A stretch of DNA of 60,195 nt. Origin: Crenothrix sp. D3 (GTDB lineage Bacteria > Pseudomonadota > Gammaproteobacteria > Methylococcales > Methylomonadaceae). Positions 28,646 through 37,057 of this stretch are shown here, in pieces; position 1 is the stretch's first letter, and each line of letters opens with the position of its first letter. The notes under the pieces were generated by a model. That model did no database searches. It was not told the DNA's origin and saw only the letters and a list, made by a program, of their open reading frames with translations. The stretch is from positions 1-60,195 of the forward strand of contig MBQZ01000016.1 of assembly GCA_002134785.1 (NCBI GenBank). The letters run 5' to 3'. A program made the translations under genes and the position numbers.

Positions 28646-29362
28646 CTAACTTGAATGGCTAACCTCCTCATCAACCCATTCCGTGCGTATTTCACCGATG
28701 TGATAGTGATGAAATTCCTCTTGTGAAACTTCGCGCCACACTTGTTGGTCTGCTTCCCAAATATCCGCATCAGGGGCAGGAAATGGCTTAAACATTGTTG
28801 GGCGTTGGGGAAGCATTCCATGCCCTAGCAAACGTGAAATAAGGATTTCTCGCACATAATTGGAAGGTGTTAAGCCAACGTGTTCAGCTAAGGTTTTCAA
28901 ATCCGTTTTCAGGCGCGTTGGAAGCCACATTTTAATCGGGGCAATATTTTTGCCAAGCTCAACCACCCAATAAGTATCAACCCGCTTTTTACCCTCTGGT
29001 GGCTCTTCCATAGCAAAAGAATACCTAATGCCCGATGAATCCCTATCTTTGAATAAATTAGGCGTACTTTCTATCATTTGATAAAACGCATAAAGCCCAT
29101 AGCAATGAATGGCTAAGAATTGCCGTAAAAATTCACTGACCGATAAATTACTACGGTCGCTTATCTCAACAAGCGTGTGCTTAACGGGTTCGGGTAGCCA
29201 GATTTTCAACGCTGCATCATGTTTTGCCAAATCAGAAAAATCACCCATACCCGCGACAATCTCATCAAAATGTAATGGTCGGCGGCGTGGCTCAGGTTGC
29301 TCGATATATTCTGATTGTTTATCTCGTTGTTGATATTGTTGACGTTTAAAAAATGACCACAT
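28646..29362 (-). CDS. Protein with two ribbon-helix-helix-like segments
   Basis: 238 residues from the ATG at 29362 (GGAA 5 bases upstream); a start at 29395 with AAGG also fits. It contains two copies of the same pattern: ALKIWLPEPVKHTLVEISDR-x-LSVSEFLRQFL (about 50-82) and PIKMWLPTRLKTDLKTLAEH-x-GLTPSNYVREIL (about 140-172). Each looks like a strand (K-x-W-L-P) plus two helices, as in the MetJ/Arc DNA-binding fold where two chains normally pair; here one chain may form an intramolecular dimer. The C-terminal tail is acidic and Trp-rich. Likely regulator or plasmid-type partition/relaxosome protein; function not assigned. It diverges from the orphan gene at 29501. Confidence 0.65.
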   Translation of the reverse strand: MWSFFKRQQYQQRDKQSEYIEQPEPRRRPLHFDEIVAGMGDFSDLAKHDAALKIWLPEPVKHTLVEISDRSNLSVSEFLRQFLAIHCYGLYAFYQMIESTPNLFKDRDSSGIRYSFAMEEPPEGKKRVDTYWVVELGKNIAPIKMWLPTRLKTDLKTLAEHVGLTPSNYVREILISRLLGHGMLPQRPTMFKPFPAPDADIWEADQQVWREVSQEEFHHYHIGEIRTEWVDEEVSHSS

Positions 29363-29500
29363 AGCTGTTCCAAAATAAAGTAGGGGAATTTTCATTTTAC
29401 CTTGAAAACTCTGATAGAGTGATTATGTTGTTTAGTCATTAATTATGGCTTTCGGCTGACACCTCTAACTCGTCTTAATATTGAAAAAAAGGAAAAAAAC

Positions 29501-29701
29501 ATGAAGAAAAAATCAAAAATCGATAAATTAATTACTGTTGTCGTGCTTCGAGATGGCTCGAAATGGATAATTAGCTCCTTCGATGAAAGTACAGTAAAAA
29601 GTTGGTCTTCCCTAGATGAAATCGAAAGTGAGACTTTTGGGCTAGATAGGGGGCTTCACAATCTAACGCGAGACAAAAAAATTAAAGCAGAACCTGTTTA
29701 G
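29501..29701 (+). CDS. Small hypothetical protein
   Basis: 66 residues, not recognised. AAGGA lies 8 bases before the ATG. Basic start (MKKKSKIDK), then a short strand-rich region (LITVVVLRDGSKWIISSFDEST) and an acidic/basic tail; no signal peptide. It is followed 14 bases later by the KTSC-domain gene on the same strand, so probably co-transcribed. Confidence 0.55.
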   Translation: MKKKSKIDKLITVVVLRDGSKWIISSFDESTVKSWSSLDEIESETFGLDRGLHNLTRDKKIKAEPV

Positions 29702-29715
29702 AAGGAGCATAAGTG

Positions 29716-29937
29716 ATGAATCTTGTACCTGTTGCATCATCAAATCTTCGTGCCATTGGATATGATACAAATACAAAAACTCTACAAGTGGCATTTTGTA
29801 ACAACAGTCTTTATGAATATTATGCAGTACCAGATTCTATACACTCTGGACTTATGGAGGCAAAATCGCACGGTTCATATTTTGATACCCATATCAAAAA
29901 TGCGGCGTATCCGTATCGGTATCGAAAAATTCGTTGA
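29716..29937 (+). CDS. KTSC domain-containing protein
   Basis: 73 residues. Pattern VPVASSNLRAIGYDTNTKTLQVAF...SLYEYYAVPDSIHSGLMEAKSHGSYFDTHIKNAAYPYRYRKI is the KTSC domain: (V/I)xSSN(I/L)xxxGYDxxxxxLxVxFxxGxxYxYxxVP...GSYF...YPYxxx. GAAGGAG at 29701-29707 sits 8 bases before the ATG at 29716 (a GTG at 29713 is also in frame). The domain is found alone or fused to lysyl-tRNA-synthetase-like and phage proteins; its function is uncertain, and it is common in mobile regions. Confidence 0.8.
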   Translation: MNLVPVASSNLRAIGYDTNTKTLQVAFCNNSLYEYYAVPDSIHSGLMEAKSHGSYFDTHIKNAAYPYRYRKIR

Positions 29938-30065
29938 CAATAGCGAGTAGTAGCCCACATGGCGGAATACGGAGTTTTTCGCCAAAATACTAGGTTCTGT
30001 TGACATTTCAGGGTTACATTATACTAACTCGACCTATGAAACTACTTTTCCACTGGAGAACACTA

Positions 30066-30713
30066 ATGAAACCCCATATTAAAAAACAATCGCTCTATTC
30101 GTTATTAATGTTTTTTATTTTATTTACTACTTCAGTATTTGCTCAAGACACATCATTTCATCGAGTTGAATTGGCTTACGGTATATCGCTCGACATCCCT
30201 TCTAATTGGGTAGTTTTATCGCAAGATAGTAAAAAAAATATAGCTGTAGCTGGAGAAGCAATGCTTAGTAACGCTGGAATAGAAGGGTCGAGTGGACAAA
30301 AAGAACGCTTGCTTGCGGTAAATGCTCAACCAGAGTCAAATAATAATGCGACAATTAGAGTAAGTGTCACAATGCCACCTGATTATACTCAGGCAGATAT
30401 TGCAATCGCAACACCAAAAGACCTAGAAGCAATTGGCTTTGAAATGCAAAAACTTTTTAAAACAATTGAAGTATCAGGGGGCATTAAGATTATCGAGATG
30501 CAACCTGTTCATATTGAAAAATTCAACAACTTTCTTTCGTTAGTTATGCCCTACGTTCGTGCAGGTGTAAACGACTCTGTACCTTGGCAAGTAACTCAAT
30601 ACAAAATTCCCGTTTCTAATCGACTGATTGAAATAACTTTCTCATATAAACAGACTGATGCACTTGTCTTGAATCCAATACTCGAACGAGTAAAAAGTTC
30701 GGTGCAATTCTGA
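30066..30713 (+). CDS. Secreted hypothetical protein
   Basis: 215 residues from the ATG at 30066 (GGAGA at 30055-30059). Signal peptide MKPHIKKQSLYSLLMFFILFTTSVFA cut before QDT. The mature domain starts with GISLDIPSNWVVLSQDSKKNI, like families with an opening strand plus P-x-x-W (PsbP/DUF1795-like or stress-type periplasmic proteins), and has alternating strands to the end (RLIEITFSYKQTDALVLNPILERVKSSVQF). The fold resembles PsbP/Mog1 proteins, where DIPxxW is typical; that is inference. It is followed by the MORN protein gene 75 bases on. Confidence 0.6.
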   Translation: MKPHIKKQSLYSLLMFFILFTTSVFAQDTSFHRVELAYGISLDIPSNWVVLSQDSKKNIAVAGEAMLSNAGIEGSSGQKERLLAVNAQPESNNNATIRVSVTMPPDYTQADIAIATPKDLEAIGFEMQKLFKTIEVSGGIKIIEMQPVHIEKFNNFLSLVMPYVRAGVNDSVPWQVTQYKIPVSNRLIEITFSYKQTDALVLNPILERVKSSVQF

Positions 30714-30788
30714 ATAACTTAAACATTAAAAATTGAATTATCTCTTTTTGACAATTCAACCTACGCAACATATTTTTTTAAGAACACT

Positions 30789-32036
30789 ATGTTAAAAAAA
30801 ATACTTTCAGTTATTGGAATTGTAGTTGTATTTATTGTTGTTTTTATTGTAAAAGGAACACGCAAGGTAGTTACTCATACTATTAGTGAAGTAGCAGGTC
30901 AAGCCATTGGTAACGTTGCAGGTAAAGCTATCAGTAATACGGTATATCCACCATCAAAACCAACTATACAGTCACTTGAAAACGAACTAGCTAGAACAGC
31001 CGATTCGATTAACAAAACACTGCCAATGAAGATTGATAAAGAAACTCGTTTGGATAAAGTCGAAATAAATTCTGGTTTACGTTTGACTTTCTTTCATACG
31101 TTGCTTAACTATTCATCTCGTGAAATAGATATAAATTCTCAGATTCAAACGTATGTGAAAAATAATGTATGTGCAAATGAGGAACGAAAGTCTTATTTAC
31201 AACATGGTGTAACGTTTGATTATATCTATAGCGGTAATGATGGCGTAGAAATCAACCGTTTTGAAATAAACAAAGACGACTGCAAGAATTCAGCTAATGT
31301 TGCAACAATTGAACCGCCTACAGTTAGTACAGCACCTACAGCAAATGTGCCACAAGCTGTAATAGAAGGTTGTATTGGTGACTGCACTAACGGTCAAGGA
31401 ACATTTACTTTCGCAAATGGTGGTAAATATATAGGTGAATTTAAAAATGGGAAGGTTGATGGTCAAGGAACACTTACTTACGCAGATGGCGGCAAATATG
31501 CAGGTATGTGGTCAAATGGTATAAAAGAAGGGCAAGGGACACTTACTCTCGCAGATGGTGGTAAATATGTAGGTAGATTTAAAAATGATACTGCTAATGG
31601 TCAAGGAACATTTATTTATTCAAATGGAGATAAATACATTGGTAAATTTAAAAATGGCGTGAGGAATGGTAGAGGAGATTATTTTGCTGCCAATGGCACT
31701 ATAATAAAAGGAATTTGGAAAAATGGTCAGCCTCCAAACTACTCGACTCAGCAATCCCCTACAACTACAAGGCAGGCTACAAAAGCACGAGAACGAGCAG
31801 AAGCACAGGCGCGAGAACAGGCAGAAATTCAAGCACAGGATCAAGCGCAGGTACATGAACAAGCGGAAGCTCAAGAACAGACACAGACACGAGAACAGCC
31901 AGAAGCTAACTCTAAGCCTTTGTCACTGCGAGAACGGGCAGAAGCAGACTCTAGGGCTTTTTCACTGCGCCAACAGGAATCAGATAAAAGGCAATCAGCA
32001 GAATTACAAGCATGGAGAGAGGCTCAAACACGATAA
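30789..32036 (+). CDS. MORN-repeat membrane-anchored protein with charged coiled-coil tail
   Basis: 415 residues. N-terminal helix (about 4-22, ILSVIGIVVVFIVVFIV) anchors it, followed by GQAIGNVAGKAISN, a glycine-zipper-like stretch. Residues 60-175 are a soluble domain with cysteines. Residues about 195-310 hold five MORN repeats (GQGTFTFANGGKYIGEFKNGK and relatives, each about 23 residues). Residues about 325-415 are a Gln/Glu/Ala/Arg-rich helix (AREQAEIQAQDQAQ) expected to be a coiled coil. MORN repeats bind lipids or scaffold membranes. Two nearly identical units in the tail (LSLRERAEADSR, FSLRQQESDKR) suggest local expansion. Confidence 0.75.
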   Translation: MLKKILSVIGIVVVFIVVFIVKGTRKVVTHTISEVAGQAIGNVAGKAISNTVYPPSKPTIQSLENELARTADSINKTLPMKIDKETRLDKVEINSGLRLTFFHTLLNYSSREIDINSQIQTYVKNNVCANEERKSYLQHGVTFDYIYSGNDGVEINRFEINKDDCKNSANVATIEPPTVSTAPTANVPQAVIEGCIGDCTNGQGTFTFANGGKYIGEFKNGKVDGQGTLTYADGGKYAGMWSNGIKEGQGTLTLADGGKYVGRFKNDTANGQGTFIYSNGDKYIGKFKNGVRNGRGDYFAANGTIIKGIWKNGQPPNYSTQQSPTTTRQATKARERAEAQAREQAEIQAQDQAQVHEQAEAQEQTQTREQPEANSKPLSLRERAEADSRAFSLRQQESDKRQSAELQAWREAQTR

Positions 32037-32073
32037 GATGTGCCACATCACCAAATTCAACTAAACCCACACC

Positions 32074-32967
32074 ATGCACAACGACATTCTAAAACGCCTA
32101 GACATCATTAAAAACGCGGTGGCAATGGAGGACGAAGAGCTTATCTCTATGCAGGTGGTAAAACTGCAAGTCTTGCTGTTGGATGCTCAGGTAGCGCGTA
32201 TTTTGGCACTGATTCAAGCTCAGCAATTTCAAGATGTGATTCAGTTGATTGAGCAGTACAAACACGACAACAGCGGCGTGATGGTGTTTCAAGACCCGCA
32301 GATTCAAGGGCTAAAGCTGGAATTGAAGCTGTTAGAAAATTGCCTGAATGAGTTGACTGATACCCAAGCGGACTTGGAACGGCAAATCAACGAATTCAAC
32401 AGCGATTATATGAGGCGTTTAGGCAGTTTGATTGAAGCCATTTTGAAAAAACGCGCAGAGTTGTTTAGTCAAGACTCCGCCGAACGGCAAGAAGCCCAAC
32501 GGGATTATGAAAACTTTGAACAGAGTTTAAAGCAACAACTCCAAGACGCGCCGCAGACTTTAACGCCAGAACAACAACAGCAACTCAAAGCCGCGTATCG
32601 CAAAGCCAGCCGTTTATGTCATCCTGATAAACTTGCCGATGAATTTAAAGCCCAAGGGACAGCATTTTTTAAAGCTCTCAATGATGCCTATCGCCGCCAA
32701 GATTTACAGCGCGTTCTGGAGATTTTACACTCGCTAGAAACGGGCGCGACCTTAAGCACAGCCTCCGATAGCATTACTGACAAAGCGATATTACAAAGCA
32801 AAATCGCCGCCTTACGCGAACGCATTGCCGCGTTAGAAGCCGATATACAACGTCTGCAAGCCGATGAAACCTATCTGTGTATGCAGACTATTACCAGCAA
32901 AGATGACTATTTTGCTGAACTAGAGCAAAGTTTACAGGCTGAACTATCGGCGTTGATAGCCGCGTGA
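32074..32967 (+). CDS. J-domain protein with flanking coiled coils
   Basis: 297 residues. Long helical N-terminus (1-160), then a J-domain core LKAAYRKASRLCHPDKLADEFKAQGTAFFKALNDAYRRQDLQ with the HPD tripeptide at 183-185, followed by another helical segment (about 235-297, IAALRERIAALEADIQRLQADE). HPD-containing proteins stimulate DnaK-type Hsp70 ATPases; here the domain is internal rather than N-terminal. It has no Gly/Phe or zinc-finger region, so it is a type III J-protein. A weak ribosome site precedes the ATG. Client unknown. Confidence 0.78.
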   Translation: MHNDILKRLDIIKNAVAMEDEELISMQVVKLQVLLLDAQVARILALIQAQQFQDVIQLIEQYKHDNSGVMVFQDPQIQGLKLELKLLENCLNELTDTQADLERQINEFNSDYMRRLGSLIEAILKKRAELFSQDSAERQEAQRDYENFEQSLKQQLQDAPQTLTPEQQQQLKAAYRKASRLCHPDKLADEFKAQGTAFFKALNDAYRRQDLQRVLEILHSLETGATLSTASDSITDKAILQSKIAALRERIAALEADIQRLQADETYLCMQTITSKDDYFAELEQSLQAELSALIAA

Positions 32968-33016
32968 CTAACAACGGCTAGACACTAACACATTACCCTA
33001 AGAGGCAATTTTCATA

Positions 33017-33964
33017 ATGACATCAGACGCATTCAACAGGTTAATCGAAAACGGTTTATATTATGAATATACGCAAGCCGCAGACCCTATTGGTTCTGGG
33101 TTTATCTCCGCAATTCCATACACAGAATTCGGTAGTGAACTGCATGAAACAGGCGGCACTCGACTTGTTCCGCTGGATATAAGCGAACAATTAGGGTGCG
33201 AAAAACCAGCCACCAGTCCTGCGCTTTGTGCGAATTTCGTGCGTATCTTGGCTGAAGAAACCTTGGCGACCAATTTTAATGCCACCTCGCAAATATTTTA
33301 TGTGATGAAAGGTAGCGGACACACTCAATTTGATAACCTAGACATTCCGTGGAAAACGGGTGATTTTGTGGTATTGCCTGTCGGTAAAGAAACGCGCCAT
33401 TTTGCAACAACTGATGCGACGTTTTACTTAGTTCATGATGAACCGTTGTTACGCTATTTGGGTGTTCAAGCGACTATTCAACGCTTTAAGCCCACACTTT
33501 ATACCTCGGAAGACTCGCTACGCGAATTGGATAAAGCGCGGCAAGAAGCAACGCGGGTGAATCGAAATCGTATTAGTGTGCTACTGGCAAATAAAGCAAT
33601 GGATCAAACCTTAACGGTGACTCACACACTGTGGGCAATGCTGGGTATATTGCCTAAGAATGCCGTGCAGTTACCGCATCGACATCAATCAGTGGCTCTG
33701 GATTTAATTTTGGATTGTGATGAGGGTTGTTATACCTTGGTTGGTAAACAAATTTCTGCACAAGGGCAAATAATTAATCCGATTCGCGTTGATTGGAAGC
33801 CCTATTCAGCTTTTATAACGCCGTCAGGTCACTGGCACGCGCACTATAATGAGTCGTCTAGTGATGCGCATTTATTGCCTATGCAGGATGCAGGCTTGCA
33901 AACTTATTTGCGAAGTTTAGACATCAAATTTGTATTACCGAATGGGGAAGTTTCCACGTCATAA
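33017..33964 (+). CDS. Bicupin protein (gentisate dioxygenase-like fold)
   Basis: 315 residues. Two cupin halves: one about 75-150 (SQIFYVMKGSGHTQFDNLDIPWKTGDFVVLPVGKETRHFA) and one about 215-290 (QLPHRHQSVALDLILD...FITPSGHWHAHYNES). The second carries the HxH...H set (PHRHQS, GHWHAHYN), so is probably the metal site; the first has fewer ligands. Sequence layout resembles gentisate 1,2-dioxygenase/1-hydroxy-2-naphthoate dioxygenase relatives, but no aromatic-catabolic partner lies beside it. AGAGG at 33001-33005 is a ribosome site. Confidence 0.72.
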   Translation: MTSDAFNRLIENGLYYEYTQAADPIGSGFISAIPYTEFGSELHETGGTRLVPLDISEQLGCEKPATSPALCANFVRILAEETLATNFNATSQIFYVMKGSGHTQFDNLDIPWKTGDFVVLPVGKETRHFATTDATFYLVHDEPLLRYLGVQATIQRFKPTLYTSEDSLRELDKARQEATRVNRNRISVLLANKAMDQTLTVTHTLWAMLGILPKNAVQLPHRHQSVALDLILDCDEGCYTLVGKQISAQGQIINPIRVDWKPYSAFITPSGHWHAHYNESSSDAHLLPMQDAGLQTYLRSLDIKFVLPNGEVSTS

Positions 33965-34012
33965 CATTAATGCAGTGATTAGGATGCAATAGATAATGCT
34001 GGCGTAATTCGA

Positions 34013-34128
34013 TATGGCTAACGCAGTATAAATTGATTTAAAAAACGTTCGCCCTGAGCTTGTCGAAGGGCTATGGTGGTTCGACAAGCTCACCACGAAC
34101 GGCATCATTTTATTGTGCTTTGGCTATA
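34013..34128. repeat. MITE-like element, copy 1
   Basis: About 116 bases. The ends are an imperfect inverted pair (TATGGCTAACGC..ATAAATTGAT on the left, ATCATTTTATTGTGCTTTGGCTATA on the right). The core holds a second inverted pair, GTTCGCCCTGAGCTTGTCGAA and GGTTCGACAAGCTCACCACGAA. The right end and core are nearly the same as in the copy at 38299-38431. The TTCGACAAGCTCA core is a well-known dispersed motif in proteobacterial genomes. Confidence 0.7.
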
Positions 34129-34266
34129 TAGTCGATTTTCATGTTACGGGTAACGACTAGGCACTAAAAGACTGGCTAAGAAAACGCACCGTTTAAGTTG
34201 GATTGGGTAATGAAAGATTATCTCGTGGATGCGGGTATTTTTTATCGTTAGATGGCGTTCAAGTTT

Positions 34267-34297
34267 GTAGCGTGCGGTACGATAAACCGCACGCTAC
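34267..34297. terminator. Hairpin between convergent genes
   Basis: Perfect 12-base arms GTAGCGTGCGGT / ACCGCACGCTAC, 7-base loop. Twelve bases before the minus-strand hydrolase stop. No T-tract; may be a REP-type palindrome that also blocks read-through. Confidence 0.55.
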
Positions 34298-34308
34298 CCA
34301 TTACTTGC

Positions 34309-35028
34309 TTAAGCGAAGATTTCTGTGAGGAAGTTTTGCATGGATAGCCATGAGCGTCTATCGGCAGTGGTGTTATAGAATGCGCCAGAATCGGGATCGG
34401 TGGCGGCTGGATTGGTAAAACCGTGCAGGGTATGACCGTAACTGTGTAATTGCCAATCCGCGCCTGCTTTAGTCATTTCATTCTGAAAATCAATGGTTTG
34501 TTTAGAGGAAACCATCGGATCATCATAACCGTGCAGGGCTAATACTTTGGCTTTGATTGGCGTGTCTTGAATGTTGTGCGCCACATCCAGTAAACCGTGA
34601 AAACTGACTACGCCTTTTATATCCACGCCTGTTCTGGCTAAATCCAGTACACACAAACCGCCAAAACAAAAACCAATGGCGGCGATTTTGCTATCATCGA
34701 CCCAAGGCAGGAGTTTAACAGCGCGTAAGGCGGCGCGTATGCGTTGTTGTAGCATGGCTCTATCACTCATAAACGGCTGCATGAGTGCCATGTTTTGTTC
34801 GGGGCTAGTGCCTAATACGCCTTTGCCGTACATATCCAGCGCGAAACCGACATAACCCAGTTCTGCCAGTTTTTGGGCTTTTTCAGCAACCAATGAATTG
34901 CGACCATCCCACATGTGCGCAATAAGAACAGCAGGGCGGCGTTCGGTAATCGCATCATCAAAGGCAAAAAACGCTTCTAAGACAGTCTCGCCATCCATGT
35001 AACTAACGGTGTTTGTTATGATTGCCAT
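34309..35028 (-). CDS. Dienelactone hydrolase family protein
   Basis: 239 residues, alpha/beta hydrolase of the DLH group. The nucleophile is C121 in GFCFGG (family motif G-x-C-x-G-G), with D in HGYDDPMVSS (about 172) and H in GHTLHGFTNP (about 205) as the expected triad. Oxyanion region AHMWDGRN is conserved as well. Hydrolyses ester or lactone substrates; in gammaproteobacteria this branch is generic and substrate unknown. Upstream neighbour on the same strand is a tyrosine phosphatase, four bases away, so likely co-transcribed. Confidence 0.88.
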   Translation of the reverse strand: MAIITNTVSYMDGETVLEAFFAFDDAITERRPAVLIAHMWDGRNSLVAEKAQKLAELGYVGFALDMYGKGVLGTSPEQNMALMQPFMSDRAMLQQRIRAALRAVKLLPWVDDSKIAAIGFCFGGLCVLDLARTGVDIKGVVSFHGLLDVAHNIQDTPIKAKVLALHGYDDPMVSSKQTIDFQNEMTKAGADWQLHSYGHTLHGFTNPAATDPDSGAFYNTTADRRSWLSMQNFLTEIFA

Positions 35029-35032
35029 GCGT

Positions 35033-35518
35033 TTAACTCCGTTGGTGTGTTGATTGTAAGACCGTTAAAAATCCTTCTGAGGCGGCTTCTATCATATCCA
35101 GCACGCGTTCAAAACCGTATTCACCACCATAATAAGGATCGGGGACTTCACGCTGATTTAACTGTGGCGCGTAATCGAGAAAATACTGCACTTTATGTTT
35201 ATGTTGCGCGGGGCAGGCATTAATCAGCGTGGCATAGTTGTCATCATCCATAGCCAGTAAAAAATCGAAGTCTTCAAAATCGCCCATGATGACTTTTCTA
35301 GCGCGTAAATGACTTAATTTAACATCGCGCTCTGCGGCGGCTTTTTGTGAGCGTAAATCAGGCTGTTCACCAATGTGATAGGCATGAGTGCCAGCGGAAT
35401 CGATGTCAAATTGATGGGCAACCTTTTTTTCTGCTATGAGTTTAGCAAATACGCCTTCTGCGGTGGGTGATCGGCAAATATTACCCATGCACACAAAGAG
35501 AACTTTTGTTTTTTTCAT
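35033..35518 (-). CDS. Low-molecular-weight protein tyrosine phosphatase
   Basis: 161 residues. P-loop C10-MGNIC-R16-S (VCMGNICRSPTAEGVF) and the general acid Asp in VPDPYYGG near residue 125 are both present. Such enzymes dephosphorylate protein tyrosines or arsenate; in many bacteria they pair with BY-kinases of polysaccharide export, and such a locus starts at 58768, but this gene is far from it and sits beside a hydrolase. Housekeeping role is as likely. Confidence 0.92.
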   Translation of the reverse strand: MKKTKVLFVCMGNICRSPTAEGVFAKLIAEKKVAHQFDIDSAGTHAYHIGEQPDLRSQKAAAERDVKLSHLRARKVIMGDFEDFDFLLAMDDDNYATLINACPAQHKHKVQYFLDYAPQLNQREVPDPYYGGEYGFERVLDMIEAASEGFLTVLQSTHQRS

Positions 35519-35613
35519 CGTGATAACCAGTTAAGTTGAGTGGAGGGTATTGTACCGCTTGAACTATTAAAATGGCAGGTTAGGCGTGAGGTGATGGCTA
35601 GGTGAACTGTGTA

Positions 35614-36231
35614 TTATTTTTTTGCCACTATCAGTTTAATTAAATCACCACTGCGTTCATCAACATGGACTGAACTAAAGGCGCAAGATTGCACACTTTT
35701 AAGGGTATTACGGTTGATATTAGCACCCACTAAGGCAACGATGAGGGGATTAACAAAATTCATAACCGCTGCAAGTACAGGCTTGGAACTCAAAACGTGT
35801 TCGAGTAAAATCACTTGCCCATTGGGTCTGCAAACGCGATACAGTTCTTTTAAGCCTTTTAAGGGGGATGGTACGGAACAAAATACGAAGGTCGCTATTA
35901 CGGTGTCAAAGCTGTTATCGGCGAAGGGTAAGGTCTGCACGTCCATTAAATGCAGTTCAACCACACTGTTTTTTCTTGCCTGTTTTTGAGCGGCTATGTT
36001 GAGCATTTCTTCACTAAAATCAATCGCAGTTATTCTGGCATCTGCGGGATAGTAATCAAAGTTTTTACCCGTGCCAACACCCACTTCGAGAATGTGATGT
36101 CCTCGCACCTCTGCCCAACATTTTTTGCGCCAGCCTTTAAAAATTAAACCCTCCATAACGGCTTCTAAGCCTTCAAAATAGGGGGCAATACGATTATAAC
36201 GTTGCTGTATGGCGGCACTGTTGGGCTTCAT
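35614..36231 (-). CDS. Class I SAM-dependent methyltransferase
   Basis: 205 residues. SAM-binding glycine motif ILEVGVGTGKNFDYYP (about 48-63), acidic ribose-binding DFSEEML (about 70-76), and post-motifs DVQTLPFADNSFDTVIATFVFCSV and LKELYRVCRPNGQVILLEHV are all of the Methyltransf_11 (UbiE-like) layout. N-terminal YNRIAPYFEGLEAVMEG resembles phospholipid/arsenite methyltransferase relatives. Substrate cannot be read from the sequence. Alone on its strand with no obvious partner. Confidence 0.88.
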   Translation of the reverse strand: MKPNSAAIQQRYNRIAPYFEGLEAVMEGLIFKGWRKKCWAEVRGHHILEVGVGTGKNFDYYPADARITAIDFSEEMLNIAAQKQARKNSVVELHLMDVQTLPFADNSFDTVIATFVFCSVPSPLKGLKELYRVCRPNGQVILLEHVLSSKPVLAAVMNFVNPLIVALVGANINRNTLKSVQSCAFSSVHVDERSGDLIKLIVAKK

Positions 36232-36385
36232 AATGATAGTTGCTCATGAGTTGGATATACTGAATATTACAGCGCGAATTGACGCTACATCAACACTATT
36301 TTCGTTGGTCATGTAAAATACCCGCTTTCAGGCTCAAATGCCAAGAATCTATTAAACACTCAAGCACTTTGGATTAGTCATAGTC

Positions 36386-36997
36386 GTGAAGCAACAACTA
36401 GAAGATTTAGTACAAACGCCATTGCCAACTGAGCATGGCGATTTTATTCTGCATTATTACAGCAATACGTTGGATGATAAAGAGCATCTTGCCTTAGTCA
36501 AAGGTGAAGTGGCAGGTAAAGAAAACGTGCCAGTCCGTATTCATTCTGAATGTTTTACGGGGGATGTATTAGGCTCAAGACGTTGTGATTGTGGCGAACA
36601 ATTAGCAATGGCGATGCAGTACATTAATGGTGCAGGTTTTGGCGTGGTGATTTATCTTCGTCAAGAAGGGCGTGGTATTGGCTTATTAAAAAAACTCCAA
36701 GCCTATAATTTGCAAGATCAAGGTATGGATACCGTTGATGCCAATATCTACTTAGGCTATCTTGCCGATGAACGCGAATATGATGTTGCTGCGTTAATAC
36801 TGCAAAGTCTAGGGATAAAATCAATCAAATTGATGACCAATAATCCCAAAAAAATAGAAGCACTAACCAAACTGGGTATTGAGGTGATAGACCGTATTCC
36901 GATTGAAGTCGTCGCAAACAATGATAACGTGGGTTATTTGAAAACTAAAGCGAAACGCATGGCGCATTTTCTGTTCAATTCAAATACCAAGCCATAA
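36386..36997 (+). CDS. ribA: GTP cyclohydrolase II RibA
   Basis: Opens the imidazole ring of GTP in the first step of riboflavin synthesis, giving 2,5-diamino-6-ribosylamino-4(3H)-pyrimidinone 5'-phosphate. 203 residues, stand-alone (not fused to RibB). Zn ligands C56, C67 and C69 in HSECFTGDVLGSRRCDCGEQL; catalytic motif YLRQEGRGIGLLKKLQAY and LMTNNPKK are intact. GTG start at 36386 with no strong ribosome site. I see no FMN riboswitch. A perfect terminator follows. Confidence 0.96.
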   Translation: MKQQLEDLVQTPLPTEHGDFILHYYSNTLDDKEHLALVKGEVAGKENVPVRIHSECFTGDVLGSRRCDCGEQLAMAMQYINGAGFGVVIYLRQEGRGIGLLKKLQAYNLQDQGMDTVDANIYLGYLADEREYDVAALILQSLGIKSIKLMTNNPKKIEALTKLGIEVIDRIPIEVVANNDNVGYLKTKAKRMAHFLFNSNTKP

Positions 36998-37005
36998 AAA
37001 CACAA

Positions 37006-37038
37006 AAACCGCCAAGGCTGTTAAAACCTTGGCGGTTT
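37006..37038 (+). terminator. Intrinsic terminator after ribA
   Basis: AAACCGCCAAGG / CCTTGGCGGTTT, perfect 12-base stem with 9-base loop, nine bases after the ribA stop; short T-run. It lies between convergent genes and may serve both. Confidence 0.8.
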
Positions 37039-37057
37039 ATGATTTATATGCGTACTG

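Larger units (their letters stand above)
33965..34308. other. Intergenic region with MITE-like element and hairpin
   Basis: Between convergent cupin and hydrolase genes. Holds a MITE-like repeat (34013-34128) and a strong hairpin (34267-34297). The rest shows no gene; a short reading frame ending near 34251 (LDWVMKDYLVDAGIFYR) may be a coding remnant but is too short to support. Confidence 0.5.
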
